Source: Gemmatimonadota bacterium
Lineage (GTDB): Bacteria; Gemmatimonadota; Gemmatimonadetes; Gemmatimonadales; Gemmatimonadaceae
Assembly (NCBI GenBank): GCA_021299375.1
Contig: JAJTGR010000055.1
Span: forward strand, 35,607 to 99,606
Direction of reading: 5' to 3'
Length of the DNA stretch: 64,000 nucleotides
The notes under the pieces are model-generated. The model worked only from the letters and a program-made list of their open reading frames with translations, made no database searches and was not told the origin of the DNA. Within the stretch, counting starts at the first letter, position 1; the number at the start of each line of letters is the position of its first letter. Below, piece after piece: positions 26,484-36,082 of this stretch. The translations under genes were made by a program, and so were the position numbers.

Positions 26484-28118
26484 TCAGACCTCCGCGCGGT
26501 TGGTGGGCAGTTCCACGAAGCCCTTGCGGTCATCGTACCCGTTCCGTTTCCAGGCGGTCCGGATGATGAACAGGAACACGATCACGAACGCCACGAGAAT
26601 GCCCCGGGAGATCGTGATGTACGGCATGTCGATGTCGGAGACCGGGTTGCTGCTCCCCGCCGAACGCTGGTTGAGCAGGATCGGGATGGCCTCGTCCTTG
26701 CCCCACCACGTCAGGATGATGAACAGGTAGAGCGGCGTGACGTACGTCATGATGAACTTGAAGATCTTCGGGATGTTGATGTCCGCGCCCATGTGGATGG
26801 ACTTCCACGCGTTGTCGGGCTTGAAGATCCAGATGAAGACCACCGTCTCCAGCACGGCCACCAGCACGAGGCCGAAGGTGCCGACCCAGTAGTCCCACTC
26901 GTCGAGGAACCCGTGGCCCAGCCACGTGACGTGCATCATGCCGATGGCCAGGGCGAGCCCGCCGAGCGACCAGGCGACGGTTTCGCGCTTGAACCCGAAC
27001 TCCTCGCGGAAGAACGCCGTGATCGGCGTAAGCATGGCCACCGACGAGGTGATGCCGGCAAAGAACAGGAGGCCGAACCACATCACGCCCAGCAGGTTGC
27101 CAATGGGCAGCGTCTTGTCGATCTGCTGGAACACCACCGGCATGGTCGCGAACCCCAGATCGAACGACCCGCCCTGCGCGATCTGCATGGCGCCGGCCAC
27201 GCCGAAGAACGTGACGGCCGCCGGGATGGCGATCGAGCCGCCCAGCACCACCTCTGCCGTCTCGTTGGTCGAGGCGGTGGCGATGCCATTGAGGGCGATG
27301 TCGTCCTTGGTGGAGAGGTATGACGCGTACGCCTGCAGTGAGCCCATGCCCACCGAAAGCGTGAAGAAGATCTGTCCGGCTGCGGCCAGCCAGATGCCCG
27401 GCTCACCAAGGCGTGAGAGGTCGGGCTTGTAGATGAACTCCAGCCCCTGCAGCGGCGTGGCCCCGATGCCCTCCTGCGGCGGCAGCGTCAGCACGACGCC
27501 CGCCAGGATGATGGCGAAGATGAACAGGATCGGCATGCCGATCTTGGCCAGCTTCTCGATGCCGCCCGAGATGCCCCGCGAGAGGATGTAGATGTTGACG
27601 GCCAGCGTGAACGTGAAGAAGGCGTACGGCGTCCACGACGCGTGGTACGTCGTACCGCCCTCGGGCGTCAGCCCCTGGAACGACCGCAGGTAGCCGATCA
27701 TCCCCTCCTGGGTCGTCTGGCCCCAGTAGTCCTTGGTGGCCGAGAAGATCGCGAACGCGAGCGTCCAGCTTTCGATGTAGGTGTAGTAGATCATCACGCC
27801 GAGCGGCACGACCATGCCCACCACGCCACAATACTTGGCCAGCGGGTGCTTCCAGATGGCCGCGAACATGCCGGGCAGGTGCCCCTTGCGATACCGGCCG
27901 CCGTTGCGGCCGACGCCCCACTCGATCCACATGAGGGGGATGCCAAGCAGCAGCAGGGCGATGAAGTACGCGATCATGTACGACCCACCGCCGTTGGCGG
28001 CGGCCTGTCGCGGGAAGCGCAGGAAGTTGCCGAGGCCGACCGCATTGCCCGCCATGGCGAGAATGAGGCCGATGCGACTACCCCATGCTTCGTTCGAGCC
28101 GGAGTTGGACGTGGACAA
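26484..28118 (-). CDS. Neurotransmitter:sodium symporter (NSS) family transporter
   Basis: The 544-residue product begins at a TTG (28118) preceded by AGGAG at 5-base spacing; an in-frame start at 28160 lacks such a site. The first helix contains the NSS signature WGSRIGLILAMAGNAVGLGNFLRFP, which forms the sodium sites and substrate pocket. Unwound helix 6 shows FFTLSVGMGSLQAYASYL, and about 11-12 helices follow in total. NSS proteins couple sodium entry to uptake of amino acids such as alanine or methionine. Together with the one-helix protein directly downstream it probably makes a two-component amino-acid importer. The substrate is not determined. Confidence 0.92.
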   Translation of the reverse strand: MSTSNSGSNEAWGSRIGLILAMAGNAVGLGNFLRFPRQAAANGGGSYMIAYFIALLLLGIPLMWIEWGVGRNGGRYRKGHLPGMFAAIWKHPLAKYCGVVGMVVPLGVMIYYTYIESWTLAFAIFSATKDYWGQTTQEGMIGYLRSFQGLTPEGGTTYHASWTPYAFFTFTLAVNIYILSRGISGGIEKLAKIGMPILFIFAIILAGVVLTLPPQEGIGATPLQGLEFIYKPDLSRLGEPGIWLAAAGQIFFTLSVGMGSLQAYASYLSTKDDIALNGIATASTNETAEVVLGGSIAIPAAVTFFGVAGAMQIAQGGSFDLGFATMPVVFQQIDKTLPIGNLLGVMWFGLLFFAGITSSVAMLTPITAFFREEFGFKRETVAWSLGGLALAIGMMHVTWLGHGFLDEWDYWVGTFGLVLVAVLETVVFIWIFKPDNAWKSIHMGADINIPKIFKFIMTYVTPLYLFIILTWWGKDEAIPILLNQRSAGSSNPVSDIDMPYITISRGILVAFVIVFLFIIRTAWKRNGYDDRKGFVELPTNRAEV

Positions 28119-28259
28119 GCAGGCTCCTGTGGGCCAGGGAAGGGGGGGGCGGGCGCCCACCCGAGCGACGGGGCTCGAGCGGGCAGGCGGGAAGTCTCCC
28201 GCGCCGCGCCCCCGATGTCCAGTGCCTCGACGCAGTCCCGTGGTCGCCGCGGCGCCCCG

Positions 28260-29564
28260 TCAACGGCGGACGATGGTCCCGCCTTTCATCACCAGCCTGA
28301 CGTGCCGCAGGGCACCGATGGTGTGGAGCGGGTTCCCCTCCACCGCCACCAGGTCGGCCAGCAGCCCCGGGGCGATGCGCCCGAAGTCGGCGTCACGGTG
28401 CAGGAGGCGCGCGTTGACGCTGGTGGCGGCCTTGAGCGCGGCCACCGGCGCCATGCCGTACTCCACCATCAGCTCGAGCTCGAGGGCGTTGGTGCCATGC
28501 GAGAACACGCCCACATCACTGCCGTTGCAGATGGTCACGCCCGACGCGAGGGCGGCCCTGAACATGGCCTTTTTCTGGGTGATGCCTGCCGGCTCGGAAT
28601 CGACGCCCTTTTTCCAGCCGCGGTAGCGCGTGGTGCTTTCGGTTGCCGAGAGGGTGGGGCAGAAGGCCACGCTCCGTTCCTTCATAAGCGCGAAGACCTC
28701 CGGCGTGGCGGCATCCCCGTGCTCGATGGTCTCCACGCCGGCCAGGATGGCCCGCCGCATCCCCTCCACGGTGCTGGCGTGGGCCACCACCGGGCGGCCA
28801 CTCGACGTCGCGGTGGCCACGATCGCCTGCCACTCCGCCGCCGTGAACGTGGGGCGGGCCTCGCCGCGCGGCCCCCAGCGGTAGTCGGCGTAGATCTTGA
28901 TCCAGTCGGCGCCATGGCCGATCTGGTCACGCACGACGCGCGTGACCCCCTCGACTCCGTCCGCCTCCTCAGCCCCCTGCGGCACCCCGATCTCGGTGCC
29001 GAAGCCCTTGGGGCCGTACGACCCGGTCGCCACGATGGCTTTGGTCGTGACGAAGAGCCGCGGCCCAGGAATGATCCCCTGATCCACCGCTTCCTTGAGC
29101 CCCACGTCGGCGTAGTCGGCACCCTCGGTGCCCAGGTCCCGCAGCACCGTGAAGCCGGCGTCGAGAGTGGCCTTGAGGTGGTTGACAGCCCGCGCGGTGC
29201 GCAGCGCCAGCGACTCGCGCAGCACCTGGTCGTTCCACGGCGTTTCGTCGTAGGGGTGCAGCAGCACGTGGCTGTGCAGGTCGCTGAGGCCGGGGAGGAG
29301 CGTCGTGCCCGGCAGGGCCACGCGCTCCGCGCTGGCCGGCACACTGAGGGAGGTAACCGGCCCCACGGCGGCAATGCGCTGGCCGGTGACCAGCACGGCC
29401 CAGCCGCGCTGCGCCTGATCGCTGACCCCGTCGAAGACGGCGTCGGGGATGAGCAGCAGCGATCGGGGCGCGGCTCCTGCCGGCGCGGTCTGAGCGGCGG
29501 CCGGTGAGAGAGGCAGGAGGGCCCCGAGCAGCGCCAGGGTGAGCGTACGCACCGAACGGGTCAT
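28260..29564 (-). CDS. Secreted amidohydrolase (prolidase/imidazolonepropionase-like)
   Basis: The 434-residue protein has a signal peptide (TLTLALLGALLPLSPAAAQ). The amidohydrolase TIM barrel is clear: LLPGLSDLHSHVLLHPYDET holds the first metal pair (HxH), VKIYADYRW-like WIKIYAD the bridging-lysine strand, PVVAHASTVEGMRRAILAGV and ETIEHGDAA the two further histidines, and NGSDVGVFSHG the catalytic aspartate. The C-terminal APGLLADLVAVEGNPL is the usual end of the composite beta-sandwich. Close relatives include Xaa-Pro and Xaa-Arg dipeptidases, so a peptide-related substrate is plausible. The start overlaps the DUF502 stop (ATGA), so these two genes are coupled. Confidence 0.88.
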   Translation of the reverse strand: MTRSVRTLTLALLGALLPLSPAAAQTAPAGAAPRSLLLIPDAVFDGVSDQAQRGWAVLVTGQRIAAVGPVTSLSVPASAERVALPGTTLLPGLSDLHSHVLLHPYDETPWNDQVLRESLALRTARAVNHLKATLDAGFTVLRDLGTEGADYADVGLKEAVDQGIIPGPRLFVTTKAIVATGSYGPKGFGTEIGVPQGAEEADGVEGVTRVVRDQIGHGADWIKIYADYRWGPRGEARPTFTAAEWQAIVATATSSGRPVVAHASTVEGMRRAILAGVETIEHGDAATPEVFALMKERSVAFCPTLSATESTTRYRGWKKGVDSEPAGITQKKAMFRAALASGVTICNGSDVGVFSHGTNALELELMVEYGMAPVAALKAATSVNARLLHRDADFGRIAPGLLADLVAVEGNPLHTIGALRHVRLVMKGGTIVRR

Positions 29565-30154
29565 CGGAGAGGTCCGAGTGAAGCGTATTCGCCCGTGGAC
29601 AGTGCCGCGGGCACGATACCGGCGACGCCGCCGGAGACCACAAACGCCATGGCGTCGGCACTGGTCACGTCCAGTGGCTGGACCTGCGACGCCGACACCA
29701 CGTACAGCTGGCCGGAAAAGTTGTAGGAGTGCGGGCAGTAGACCGTCACCTGATCAGCCAGCCCGAGGTGATGCAGCGATTCCTGCGTCAGGAAGCCCAT
29801 GAGCTTCACCGAACCATCCGGCACCACGCTCACCAGCACCGGCTTGTCGAACCGGCGCTTCTCGCCGACGAACGCGTTGAGCAGGTCCTTGGTGGACCCG
29901 TACAGCAGGCGCACGAACGGCAATCGCCCCAGCAGGCCCTCCAGCGCCGACACCATCGACCGCGTGAGCAGGTTGCTGCCCAGGAAACCAACCAGCGTGA
30001 TCAGCACGAGGGTTGCCACGAAACCCGCCCCGGGGATGGGGAGGCCGAGCCAGCCGTCCACGTTGGTGAACACGATCCAGCAGATCCAGACCGTCACGGC
30101 CAGGGGCGCCAGCAGAACGAGGCCGCGCGCGAAATAGCCGAGTATCCGTCTCAT
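29561..30154 (-). CDS. DUF502 family membrane protein
   Basis: The 197-residue protein starts at the ATG 30154, preceded by GAGGA; a GTG 12 bases upstream is less likely. Two transmembrane helices near the N-terminus (GLVLLAPLAVTVWICWIVF and GFVATLVLITLVGFLG) are followed by the DUF502 core: PFVRLLYGSTKDLLNAFVG, FDKPVLVSVVPDG and VYCPHSYNFSGQLYVV. The family is widespread in bacteria and of unknown function, with the soluble part probably facing the cytoplasm. It shares a divergent promoter region with the S9 peptidase and is coupled to the amidohydrolase gene behind it. Confidence 0.9.
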   Translation of the reverse strand: MRRILGYFARGLVLLAPLAVTVWICWIVFTNVDGWLGLPIPGAGFVATLVLITLVGFLGSNLLTRSMVSALEGLLGRLPFVRLLYGSTKDLLNAFVGEKRRFDKPVLVSVVPDGSVKLMGFLTQESLHHLGLADQVTVYCPHSYNFSGQLYVVSASQVQPLDVTSADAMAFVVSGGVAGIVPAALSTGEYASLGPLR

Positions 30155-30274
30155 CGAAGTCCTCACGCGACCGCAATCGCGCCGTTAGTCTAGAGGGTTG
30201 GGGATCACCCCGTCCCAAGTTGGGGCCGCGGGCTTTCCCCGACCAGCCCACTCCACGTCTCGCACCTGCCCCCC

Positions 30275-33232
30275 ATGCGATCGTCTGTGACGCGCCACAC
30301 CTCGGCCAGCACGGTTCTGGCCGCCTTCCTCGCGTCCGCCAGTGCCGCACCGCTCGCGGCCCAGCCGGCTCCGGCCGCCGCCAACGGCTTCACCAGCGTA
30401 TCGCGCTGGACCCCGCCCCCGCCGCCGGCCGGCAAGAAGCCCATCACGCAGGAGACCTACGACCTGTGGCGCACCATCTCCGGTGCGGCGCTGTCGAACG
30501 ACGGCCGCTGGGCCGCCTACACGCTGAGCCCCGTCGTCGGTGAGGGGGAGCTGATCGTACGCGCCACGGCCTCCGCGACCGAGTACAAGGCGCCGCGCGG
30601 CTTCACCGGGCGCCCGCAACTCATGCCCGCGGCCGACTCGTCGGCGCAATTCAACGCCCAGCCTGCCCAGTTCAGCGCCGACTCGCGATTCGTGGCGTTC
30701 CTCATCTACCCGCCGCGTGGGGAGGTGGAGCGGGCGCGGGCCCGCCGCGGCACCCCGGCCCCTCGAAACAGCCTCGGATTGATGAGCGTCGCCGACGGCG
30801 GCCTCACGCGTGTGGCCAACGTGCGGTCGTTCCGGCTGGCGCGGAACGGCGGGCGCTTCCTCGCCTACCAGCTGGAGGACACGGCCGCCGCGCGTCCCGC
30901 CAATGGGGCAGGGCAGCCGCCCGCCGCGCCGGTGGGACCGCGGCGTGACTACGGCACCACCCTCGTGCTGCGCGAACTCGCCACCGGCACCGAGACCCGC
31001 ATCGACGGCGTCACCGGGTATGCCTTCGACGAGAACGAGCAGTGGCTCGGCTACACCGTCACCACGCGCGATGGCGTGAACAACGGCGCCTTCGTGCGCT
31101 CGCTGGCGAGCGGGACGGTGACCACGCTGGTGGCCGGGCCGGCCACGTACCGCGGGATGAACTTCGACCGCAAGGGCGGGCAGGTGGTGTTCGTTTCCGA
31201 TGTCGGCGACAGCACCGCGCGGCCGCGCTTTGCGCTGTATCATGCCGCGCTGACACCGGCCAAGGGCAAGCCGATCACGGCCCGCCGGCTCGTCGCACCA
31301 GGCGACGTACCGGCAGGCCTGCTGGTGGCTGATCGGGGGCAGGTCGGATTCACGCGCGAAGGCAACGCCATTGTCTTCGCACTCGGGAATGTTCCAGCGG
31401 ACTCGATCCCGGCCGATTCACTCACCGACAAGGCCGTGTACGACCTGTGGCACTGGAAGGACGCCCAGATCATGCCGCAGCAGAAGGTCAACGCGGCCCG
31501 CGATCGGAATCGCAGCTACACCGCGCTGTATACGCTGGCCAGCAACCGGTGGACCCAACTGGCCAACGACAGCCTGCGCGTAGTGGTAAGCAACGACGGC
31601 ACGCGTGTGCTCGGGCTCAACAGCCTCGCGTACGCCATTCCGCAGTTCTGGGGCGAAGGCGCCACCGACGTGTACCTCCTCGATCCGCTCACCGGGGCGC
31701 GTACATTGGTGGCGAGGCAGGTCGATGGGACCCCGCAGCTGTCGCCGGGGGGCAACTACGTGGTCTGGTTCGAAAACGGCCACTGGGTGGCGTACGCCGC
31801 CGCGGTTGGCCGCAGGGTCGTGCTCACCGACAAGCTGCCGGTAAAGTTCCAGGACGAGGAGTTCGATTCCCCCGACATTCCGCCGCCCTATGGCCTCGGC
31901 GGCTGGACCACCGGGGACAGGCGTGTGCTGGTGTACGACCGGTTCGACGTGTGGGAGGTCGATCCCGCCGGCATCGCCCCCCCGAAGAACCTGACCGACG
32001 GGGCCGGGCGCCGGGCCGGGATGACCTTCCGCGTGGTGGACCTCGAACGCGATGAGCCATTTCTCGATCCCGCCAAACCCGTGCTGCTGCGGGCCGTGGA
32101 CACGCTCACCAAGGCCAGCGGCTTCTGGCAGGATCGCCTCGGTACCGAGGCGGCCCCCGAGCGACTGGTCATGGCCGATCGCAGCCTCGGCGGCCTGCAA
32201 AAGGCGCGAAATGCCGAGCAGTACCTGCTCACGCAGAGCACCTTCAACGAGTTCCCCGACCTGTGGACCGGCACCAGCATCGCCGCCACCACGAAGATCT
32301 CCAATGCCAATCCGCAGGACGCGGAGTATCCGCGCGGCTCGGTGGAACTGGTCTCCTGGCTCAACGGTGATGGCATCCCGTTGCGTGGCCTGCTCTACAA
32401 ACCGGAGAACTTCGAGGCGTCGAAGCCGTGGCCGATGATCGTGTACTATTACGAGAAGCTCACGGACGGCCTGCATACCTATCAGGCCCCGAGTGGCCGC
32501 AACACGATCAACCCGGTGGTCTACAACAGCCTCGGCTACCTCGTGTTCATGCCCGACATCGTCTACACCGACGGGCAGCCCGGGCCGAGTGCGGCGAAGG
32601 CCATCATCCCCGGTGTGCAGTCGCTCATCCAGCGGGGCTTCGTCGACCCGAAGCGCATCGGCATCACCGGGCAGTCGTGGGGCGGTTACCAGACCAACTA
32701 CCTCATTACGGTGACCAACATGTTTGCCGCCGCGGTGCCGAACGCCACCGTCGTGAACATGACGAGCGCCTATGGCGGCATCCGCTGGCAGTCCGGACTC
32801 GCCCGCACTTTCCAGTACGAGCATACCCAGAGCCGCATCGGCGGGTCGCTGTGGCAGTTCCCGGAGCGCTTCATCGAGAACTCGCCGCTCTTCCGGCTGG
32901 ACCGCGTGACCACGCCGGTGCTGTTCATGGCCAATGACAACGACGGCGCCGTCCCCTGGTATCAGGGCATCGAGTTCTACGTGGCCATGCGTCGCCTGCA
33001 GAAGGAGGCGTATATGGTCGTGTACAACGGCGACGAGCACAACCCGACCAAGCGCGCCAACCAGAAGGACATCGACCGCAAGATGCAGGAGTTCTTCGCG
33101 GTGAAACTCCAGGGGGCCGACCCCCCGTCATGGATGGTGCGCGGCATCCCCTTTCTCGAGAAGGGGCGTGATCAGGTGCGAATGACCACCCCAACCGGCT
33201 CGGCGCCGGGGCAACCTTCCGGAGGCAAGTGA
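30275..33232 (+). CDS. Secreted S9-family prolyl-oligopeptidase-type serine peptidase
   Basis: The 985-residue protein has a signal peptide (STVLAAFLASASAAPLAA), a long propeller-like region and a C-terminal alpha/beta-hydrolase domain. The catalytic residues are visible: Ser801 in GITGQSWGGYQTN, Asp890 in NDNDGAVPW and His922 in NGDEHNPTK. Enzymes of this family cut peptides up to about 30 residues, often after proline or with a dipeptidyl preference, and in this kind of organism are secreted or periplasmic. It is longer than typical prolyl oligopeptidase (about 700) owing to an extended propeller region. A one-base stop/start overlap joins it to the AIM24-like gene. Confidence 0.92.
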   Translation: MRSSVTRHTSASTVLAAFLASASAAPLAAQPAPAAANGFTSVSRWTPPPPPAGKKPITQETYDLWRTISGAALSNDGRWAAYTLSPVVGEGELIVRATASATEYKAPRGFTGRPQLMPAADSSAQFNAQPAQFSADSRFVAFLIYPPRGEVERARARRGTPAPRNSLGLMSVADGGLTRVANVRSFRLARNGGRFLAYQLEDTAAARPANGAGQPPAAPVGPRRDYGTTLVLRELATGTETRIDGVTGYAFDENEQWLGYTVTTRDGVNNGAFVRSLASGTVTTLVAGPATYRGMNFDRKGGQVVFVSDVGDSTARPRFALYHAALTPAKGKPITARRLVAPGDVPAGLLVADRGQVGFTREGNAIVFALGNVPADSIPADSLTDKAVYDLWHWKDAQIMPQQKVNAARDRNRSYTALYTLASNRWTQLANDSLRVVVSNDGTRVLGLNSLAYAIPQFWGEGATDVYLLDPLTGARTLVARQVDGTPQLSPGGNYVVWFENGHWVAYAAAVGRRVVLTDKLPVKFQDEEFDSPDIPPPYGLGGWTTGDRRVLVYDRFDVWEVDPAGIAPPKNLTDGAGRRAGMTFRVVDLERDEPFLDPAKPVLLRAVDTLTKASGFWQDRLGTEAAPERLVMADRSLGGLQKARNAEQYLLTQSTFNEFPDLWTGTSIAATTKISNANPQDAEYPRGSVELVSWLNGDGIPLRGLLYKPENFEASKPWPMIVYYYEKLTDGLHTYQAPSGRNTINPVVYNSLGYLVFMPDIVYTDGQPGPSAAKAIIPGVQSLIQRGFVDPKRIGITGQSWGGYQTNYLITVTNMFAAAVPNATVVNMTSAYGGIRWQSGLARTFQYEHTQSRIGGSLWQFPERFIENSPLFRLDRVTTPVLFMANDNDGAVPWYQGIEFYVAMRRLQKEAYMVVYNGDEHNPTKRANQKDIDRKMQEFFAVKLQGADPPSWMVRGIPFLEKGRDQVRMTTPTGSAPGQPSGGK

Positions 33233-34023
33233 TGGCAGCGGACGAGATCGACTATCAGATCATCGGTGACGACATGCAGGCGGTGATCGTGACCCTCGAC
33301 CCCGGTGAAGCGGTGTTTGCCGAGGCCGGCGCGATGATGTTCATGCGCGAGGGGATCACGATGGCGACGACGCTCGACCCCAACGCGCGCGCGGGCGGCC
33401 TGTTCGACAAGCTGGTGGGGGCGGGCAAGCGTGTACTGTCCGGCGACTCGTTCTTCGTCACGCTGTTCGGCAACAGCGGCGCCCGGCGTGCCGACGTCGC
33501 CTTCGCCGCGCCCTATCCGGGCCGCATCGTGCCGCTCAATCTCCGCGACTGGGGCGGCACCGTGCTGGCGCAGAAGGACAGCTTCCTCTGCGCGGCGCGC
33601 GGCATCGACGTGTCGGTGGCGTTTACGCGCAAGATCGGCGCCGGGTTCTTCGGCGGGGAAGGCTTCATCCTGCAGAAGCTGCAGGGCGACGGCCTGGCGT
33701 TCCTCCACGCCTCGGGATCGCTGCACGCCATCGACCTGGCACCAGGCGAAACGCTGCGTGTGGACACGGGGTGCCTGGTCGCCTTCCAGCCGTCGGTGGA
33801 CTACGACATCCAGCGGGTGCCGGGTATCAAGACGGCACTGTTCGGCGGCGAAGGATTGTTCTTCGTGCAACTCACGGGCCCCGGACGCGTCATTCTGCAG
33901 ACGTTGCCGTTTTCCCGTCTCGCCGACCGCATTGTCGCGTCGGCACCCAGCCTCGGCGGCCAACGCCGCGGCGAGGGCTCGGTGCTGGGCGGACTTGGCG
34001 GCCTGCTCGACGGCGACAACTGA
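33232..34023 (+). CDS. AIM24/TIGR00266 family protein
   Basis: The 263-residue protein starts at the ATG 33232, with GGAGG 6-10 bases upstream and TGATG overlap with the S9 peptidase stop. It shows the TIGR00266/AIM24 pattern: YQIIGDDMQAVIVTLDPGE, VFAEAGAMMFMREGI, GESFFVTLF-like GDSFFVTLFGNSG, LAQKDSFLCAARGID and LFGGEGLFFVQLTGPGRVIL. The fold is a trimeric TRAP-like beta structure. Its role in bacteria is unresolved; the mitochondrial homologue affects cristae. The glycine-rich C-terminus is family-typical. Coupling to a peptidase gene does not reveal a function. Confidence 0.9.
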   Translation: MAADEIDYQIIGDDMQAVIVTLDPGEAVFAEAGAMMFMREGITMATTLDPNARAGGLFDKLVGAGKRVLSGDSFFVTLFGNSGARRADVAFAAPYPGRIVPLNLRDWGGTVLAQKDSFLCAARGIDVSVAFTRKIGAGFFGGEGFILQKLQGDGLAFLHASGSLHAIDLAPGETLRVDTGCLVAFQPSVDYDIQRVPGIKTALFGGEGLFFVQLTGPGRVILQTLPFSRLADRIVASAPSLGGQRRGEGSVLGGLGGLLDGDN

Positions 34024-34066
34024 CCACCGGGGCGCCGCATGGGCGCCCTCCGCCTGTCACCATCCG

Positions 34067-34108
34067 GACGGTTCGCGACCGCGGCTCCCTCCGCCGCCGC
34101 GAACCGTC
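34067..34108 (+). promoter_or_regulatory. Long-loop hairpin in the speA leader
   Basis: The arms GACGGTTCGCG (34067-34077 with its flank) and CGCGAACCGTC (34098-34108) form an 11-bp perfect stem with a 20-base loop, followed by TAGCTTTCC, and end 15 bases before the speA start codon. It could end the AIM24-gene transcript or control speA translation. Confidence 0.45.
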
Positions 34109-34123
34109 TAGCTTTCCGCCCCT

Positions 34124-36082
34124 ATGGCCACTCGCATCCAGCCCATCGCCGAGCCGGCACCCGCCGTGCCGTGGACTCTCGACGCCGCCCGTGCCCTGTA
34201 CAACGTGGAGGGCTGGGGCGCCGGCTATTTCGACATCAATGAGCGGGGCCACGTGATCGTGCGCCCCGATCCGGAGCATCCGCACCGCACGCTCGACCTG
34301 CGTGACCTCGCGACCGACCTCGAGGGGCAGGGCGTCCAGTTGCCGGTGCTGCTCCGCTTCTCGGACATCCTGCGCTCCCGCATCGAGACGCTCAGTGAGC
34401 GGTTCGACAGCGCGATGCGCGAATTCGAGTACACGGGCGACTACACGACCGTGTACCCGATCAAGGTCAATCAGCAGCGGCACGTCGTCGAGGAAATCGT
34501 CCGGTTCGGCAAGACGCACGGTGTCGGGCTCGAGTGCGGCTCCAAGCCTGAACTGCAGGCCGTGCTGGGGCTCAGCGAAAGCACCGAGCACCTCATCGTG
34601 TGCAATGGCTACAAGGACCACGAGTTCATGCGACTGGCGCTCATGGGCCAGAAGCTCGGACACACGGTGTTCATCGTGCTCGAGCAGGTCAGTGAGCTCG
34701 ACGTCCTGATCGAGGTGGCCGATGAACTCGGGGTGCAGCCCACGTGCGGCGTGCGCATCAAGCTGGCCAGCGAGGGCGCAGGCCGCTGGGCTCAGAGCGG
34801 TGGCGAGAAGAGCAAGTTCGGGCTCAGCTCGGCGGAGCTGGTCAAGCTCATCGACCGACTGCAGGCGCACGGGCGACTCGACATCCTCAAGCTGATCCAC
34901 TTCCATCTGGGCAGCCAGATCACCGACATCCGGTTCATCAAGTCCGGGCTGGCCGAGGTCGCGCGCTTCTATCTCGAACTGCGGGCCATGGGCGTCGACA
35001 TCACGCACGTGGATGTGGGCGGCGGGCTGGGCATCGACTACGACGGGACCAACTCGACGAACAACGCGAGCGTGAACTACACGCTGCAGGAATACGCGAA
35101 CGACGTGATCTACACGATCGCCGAGGCGTGCCGCGAGGCCGAGCTGCCGATGCCGCACATCATCAGCGAGTCGGGGCGTGCGCTCACGGCGCACCATGCG
35201 CTGTTGCTCCTCAAGGTCATCGACGTGGAGTCGCAGGCCGAGCAGCCCATCCCCACGCTCGACGACGATGATCACTCCCTGCTGCACGAGATGTACGAGG
35301 ACTGGCGCACCCTCACCGAGCGCGGCGCCAAGCCACGCAAGGTCCTCGAGGTGTTCCACGATGCCTCGTTCGACAAGGAACGGGCCCGTCAGTACTTCAA
35401 CTCGGGTGTGCTCAACTTGCGCGGGCTGGCCAAGGCCGAGGTGCTCTGGCTGGCCACCATGAACGCCATCTACCGCATCGCCAAGGCCGACTCGCCCATC
35501 TACGAGGACATCCTCCCCGAACTCGAGTCGGCGCTGGTCGATCGGTACTTCTGCAACTTCTCGCTCTTCCAGTCGCTGCCGGACAGCTGGGCCATCGATC
35601 AGCTGTTTCCGATCATGCCCATTCACCGGTTGAACGAGGAGCCGGTGCGCCGCGGCACCCTGCAGGACGTGACCTGCGACTCCGACGGCAAGATCGACCG
35701 GTTCGTGGGGGACAAGGCGGGGCGTCCCAGCCTCGAGCTGCACGAGTTCCGTGACGGCGAGGACTACATCCTCGGCATCTTCCTCACCGGGGCCTATCAG
35801 GAGATCCTCGGCGACCTGCACAACCTGTTCGGCGACACCAATGCGGTCCACGTTCGGCTCAACGAGCAGGGCGCATACGAAATCACCGACCTCGTTGAGG
35901 GCGACACCGTCACCGAGGTGCTGAACTACGTGCAGTTCGGCGCCTCGCAACTACTTGCCACTTTCCGCCGGAAGGTGAATGCTGCTACCGGACTGGCCCG
36001 CGGGGAGGCGAACACCTTCATCGCAGACTATGTGGCCGGTCTCGAGGGATACACCTATCTCGAAGGAGAAGCGGCACGATGA
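34124..36082 (+). CDS. speA: Biosynthetic arginine decarboxylase
   Basis: The enzyme converts arginine to agmatine, the first step of one route to putrescine and other polyamines. The 652-residue protein matches the PLP-dependent fold III family: YTTVYPIKVNQQRHVVEEI carries the PLP lysine, GLECGSKPELQAVLGL and HFHLGSQITDIRFIK are typical barrel motifs, VDVGGGLGIDYDG binds phosphate and WAIDQLFPIMPIHRL belongs to the C-terminal beta-domain. The length fits SpeA (about 630-660). The stop overlaps the next gene by ATGA. A hairpin occupies the leader 15 bases upstream of the start. No agmatine hydrolase is visible nearby. Confidence 0.95.
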   Translation: MATRIQPIAEPAPAVPWTLDAARALYNVEGWGAGYFDINERGHVIVRPDPEHPHRTLDLRDLATDLEGQGVQLPVLLRFSDILRSRIETLSERFDSAMREFEYTGDYTTVYPIKVNQQRHVVEEIVRFGKTHGVGLECGSKPELQAVLGLSESTEHLIVCNGYKDHEFMRLALMGQKLGHTVFIVLEQVSELDVLIEVADELGVQPTCGVRIKLASEGAGRWAQSGGEKSKFGLSSAELVKLIDRLQAHGRLDILKLIHFHLGSQITDIRFIKSGLAEVARFYLELRAMGVDITHVDVGGGLGIDYDGTNSTNNASVNYTLQEYANDVIYTIAEACREAELPMPHIISESGRALTAHHALLLLKVIDVESQAEQPIPTLDDDDHSLLHEMYEDWRTLTERGAKPRKVLEVFHDASFDKERARQYFNSGVLNLRGLAKAEVLWLATMNAIYRIAKADSPIYEDILPELESALVDRYFCNFSLFQSLPDSWAIDQLFPIMPIHRLNEEPVRRGTLQDVTCDSDGKIDRFVGDKAGRPSLELHEFRDGEDYILGIFLTGAYQEILGDLHNLFGDTNAVHVRLNEQGAYEITDLVEGDTVTEVLNYVQFGASQLLATFRRKVNAATGLARGEANTFIADYVAGLEGYTYLEGEAAR

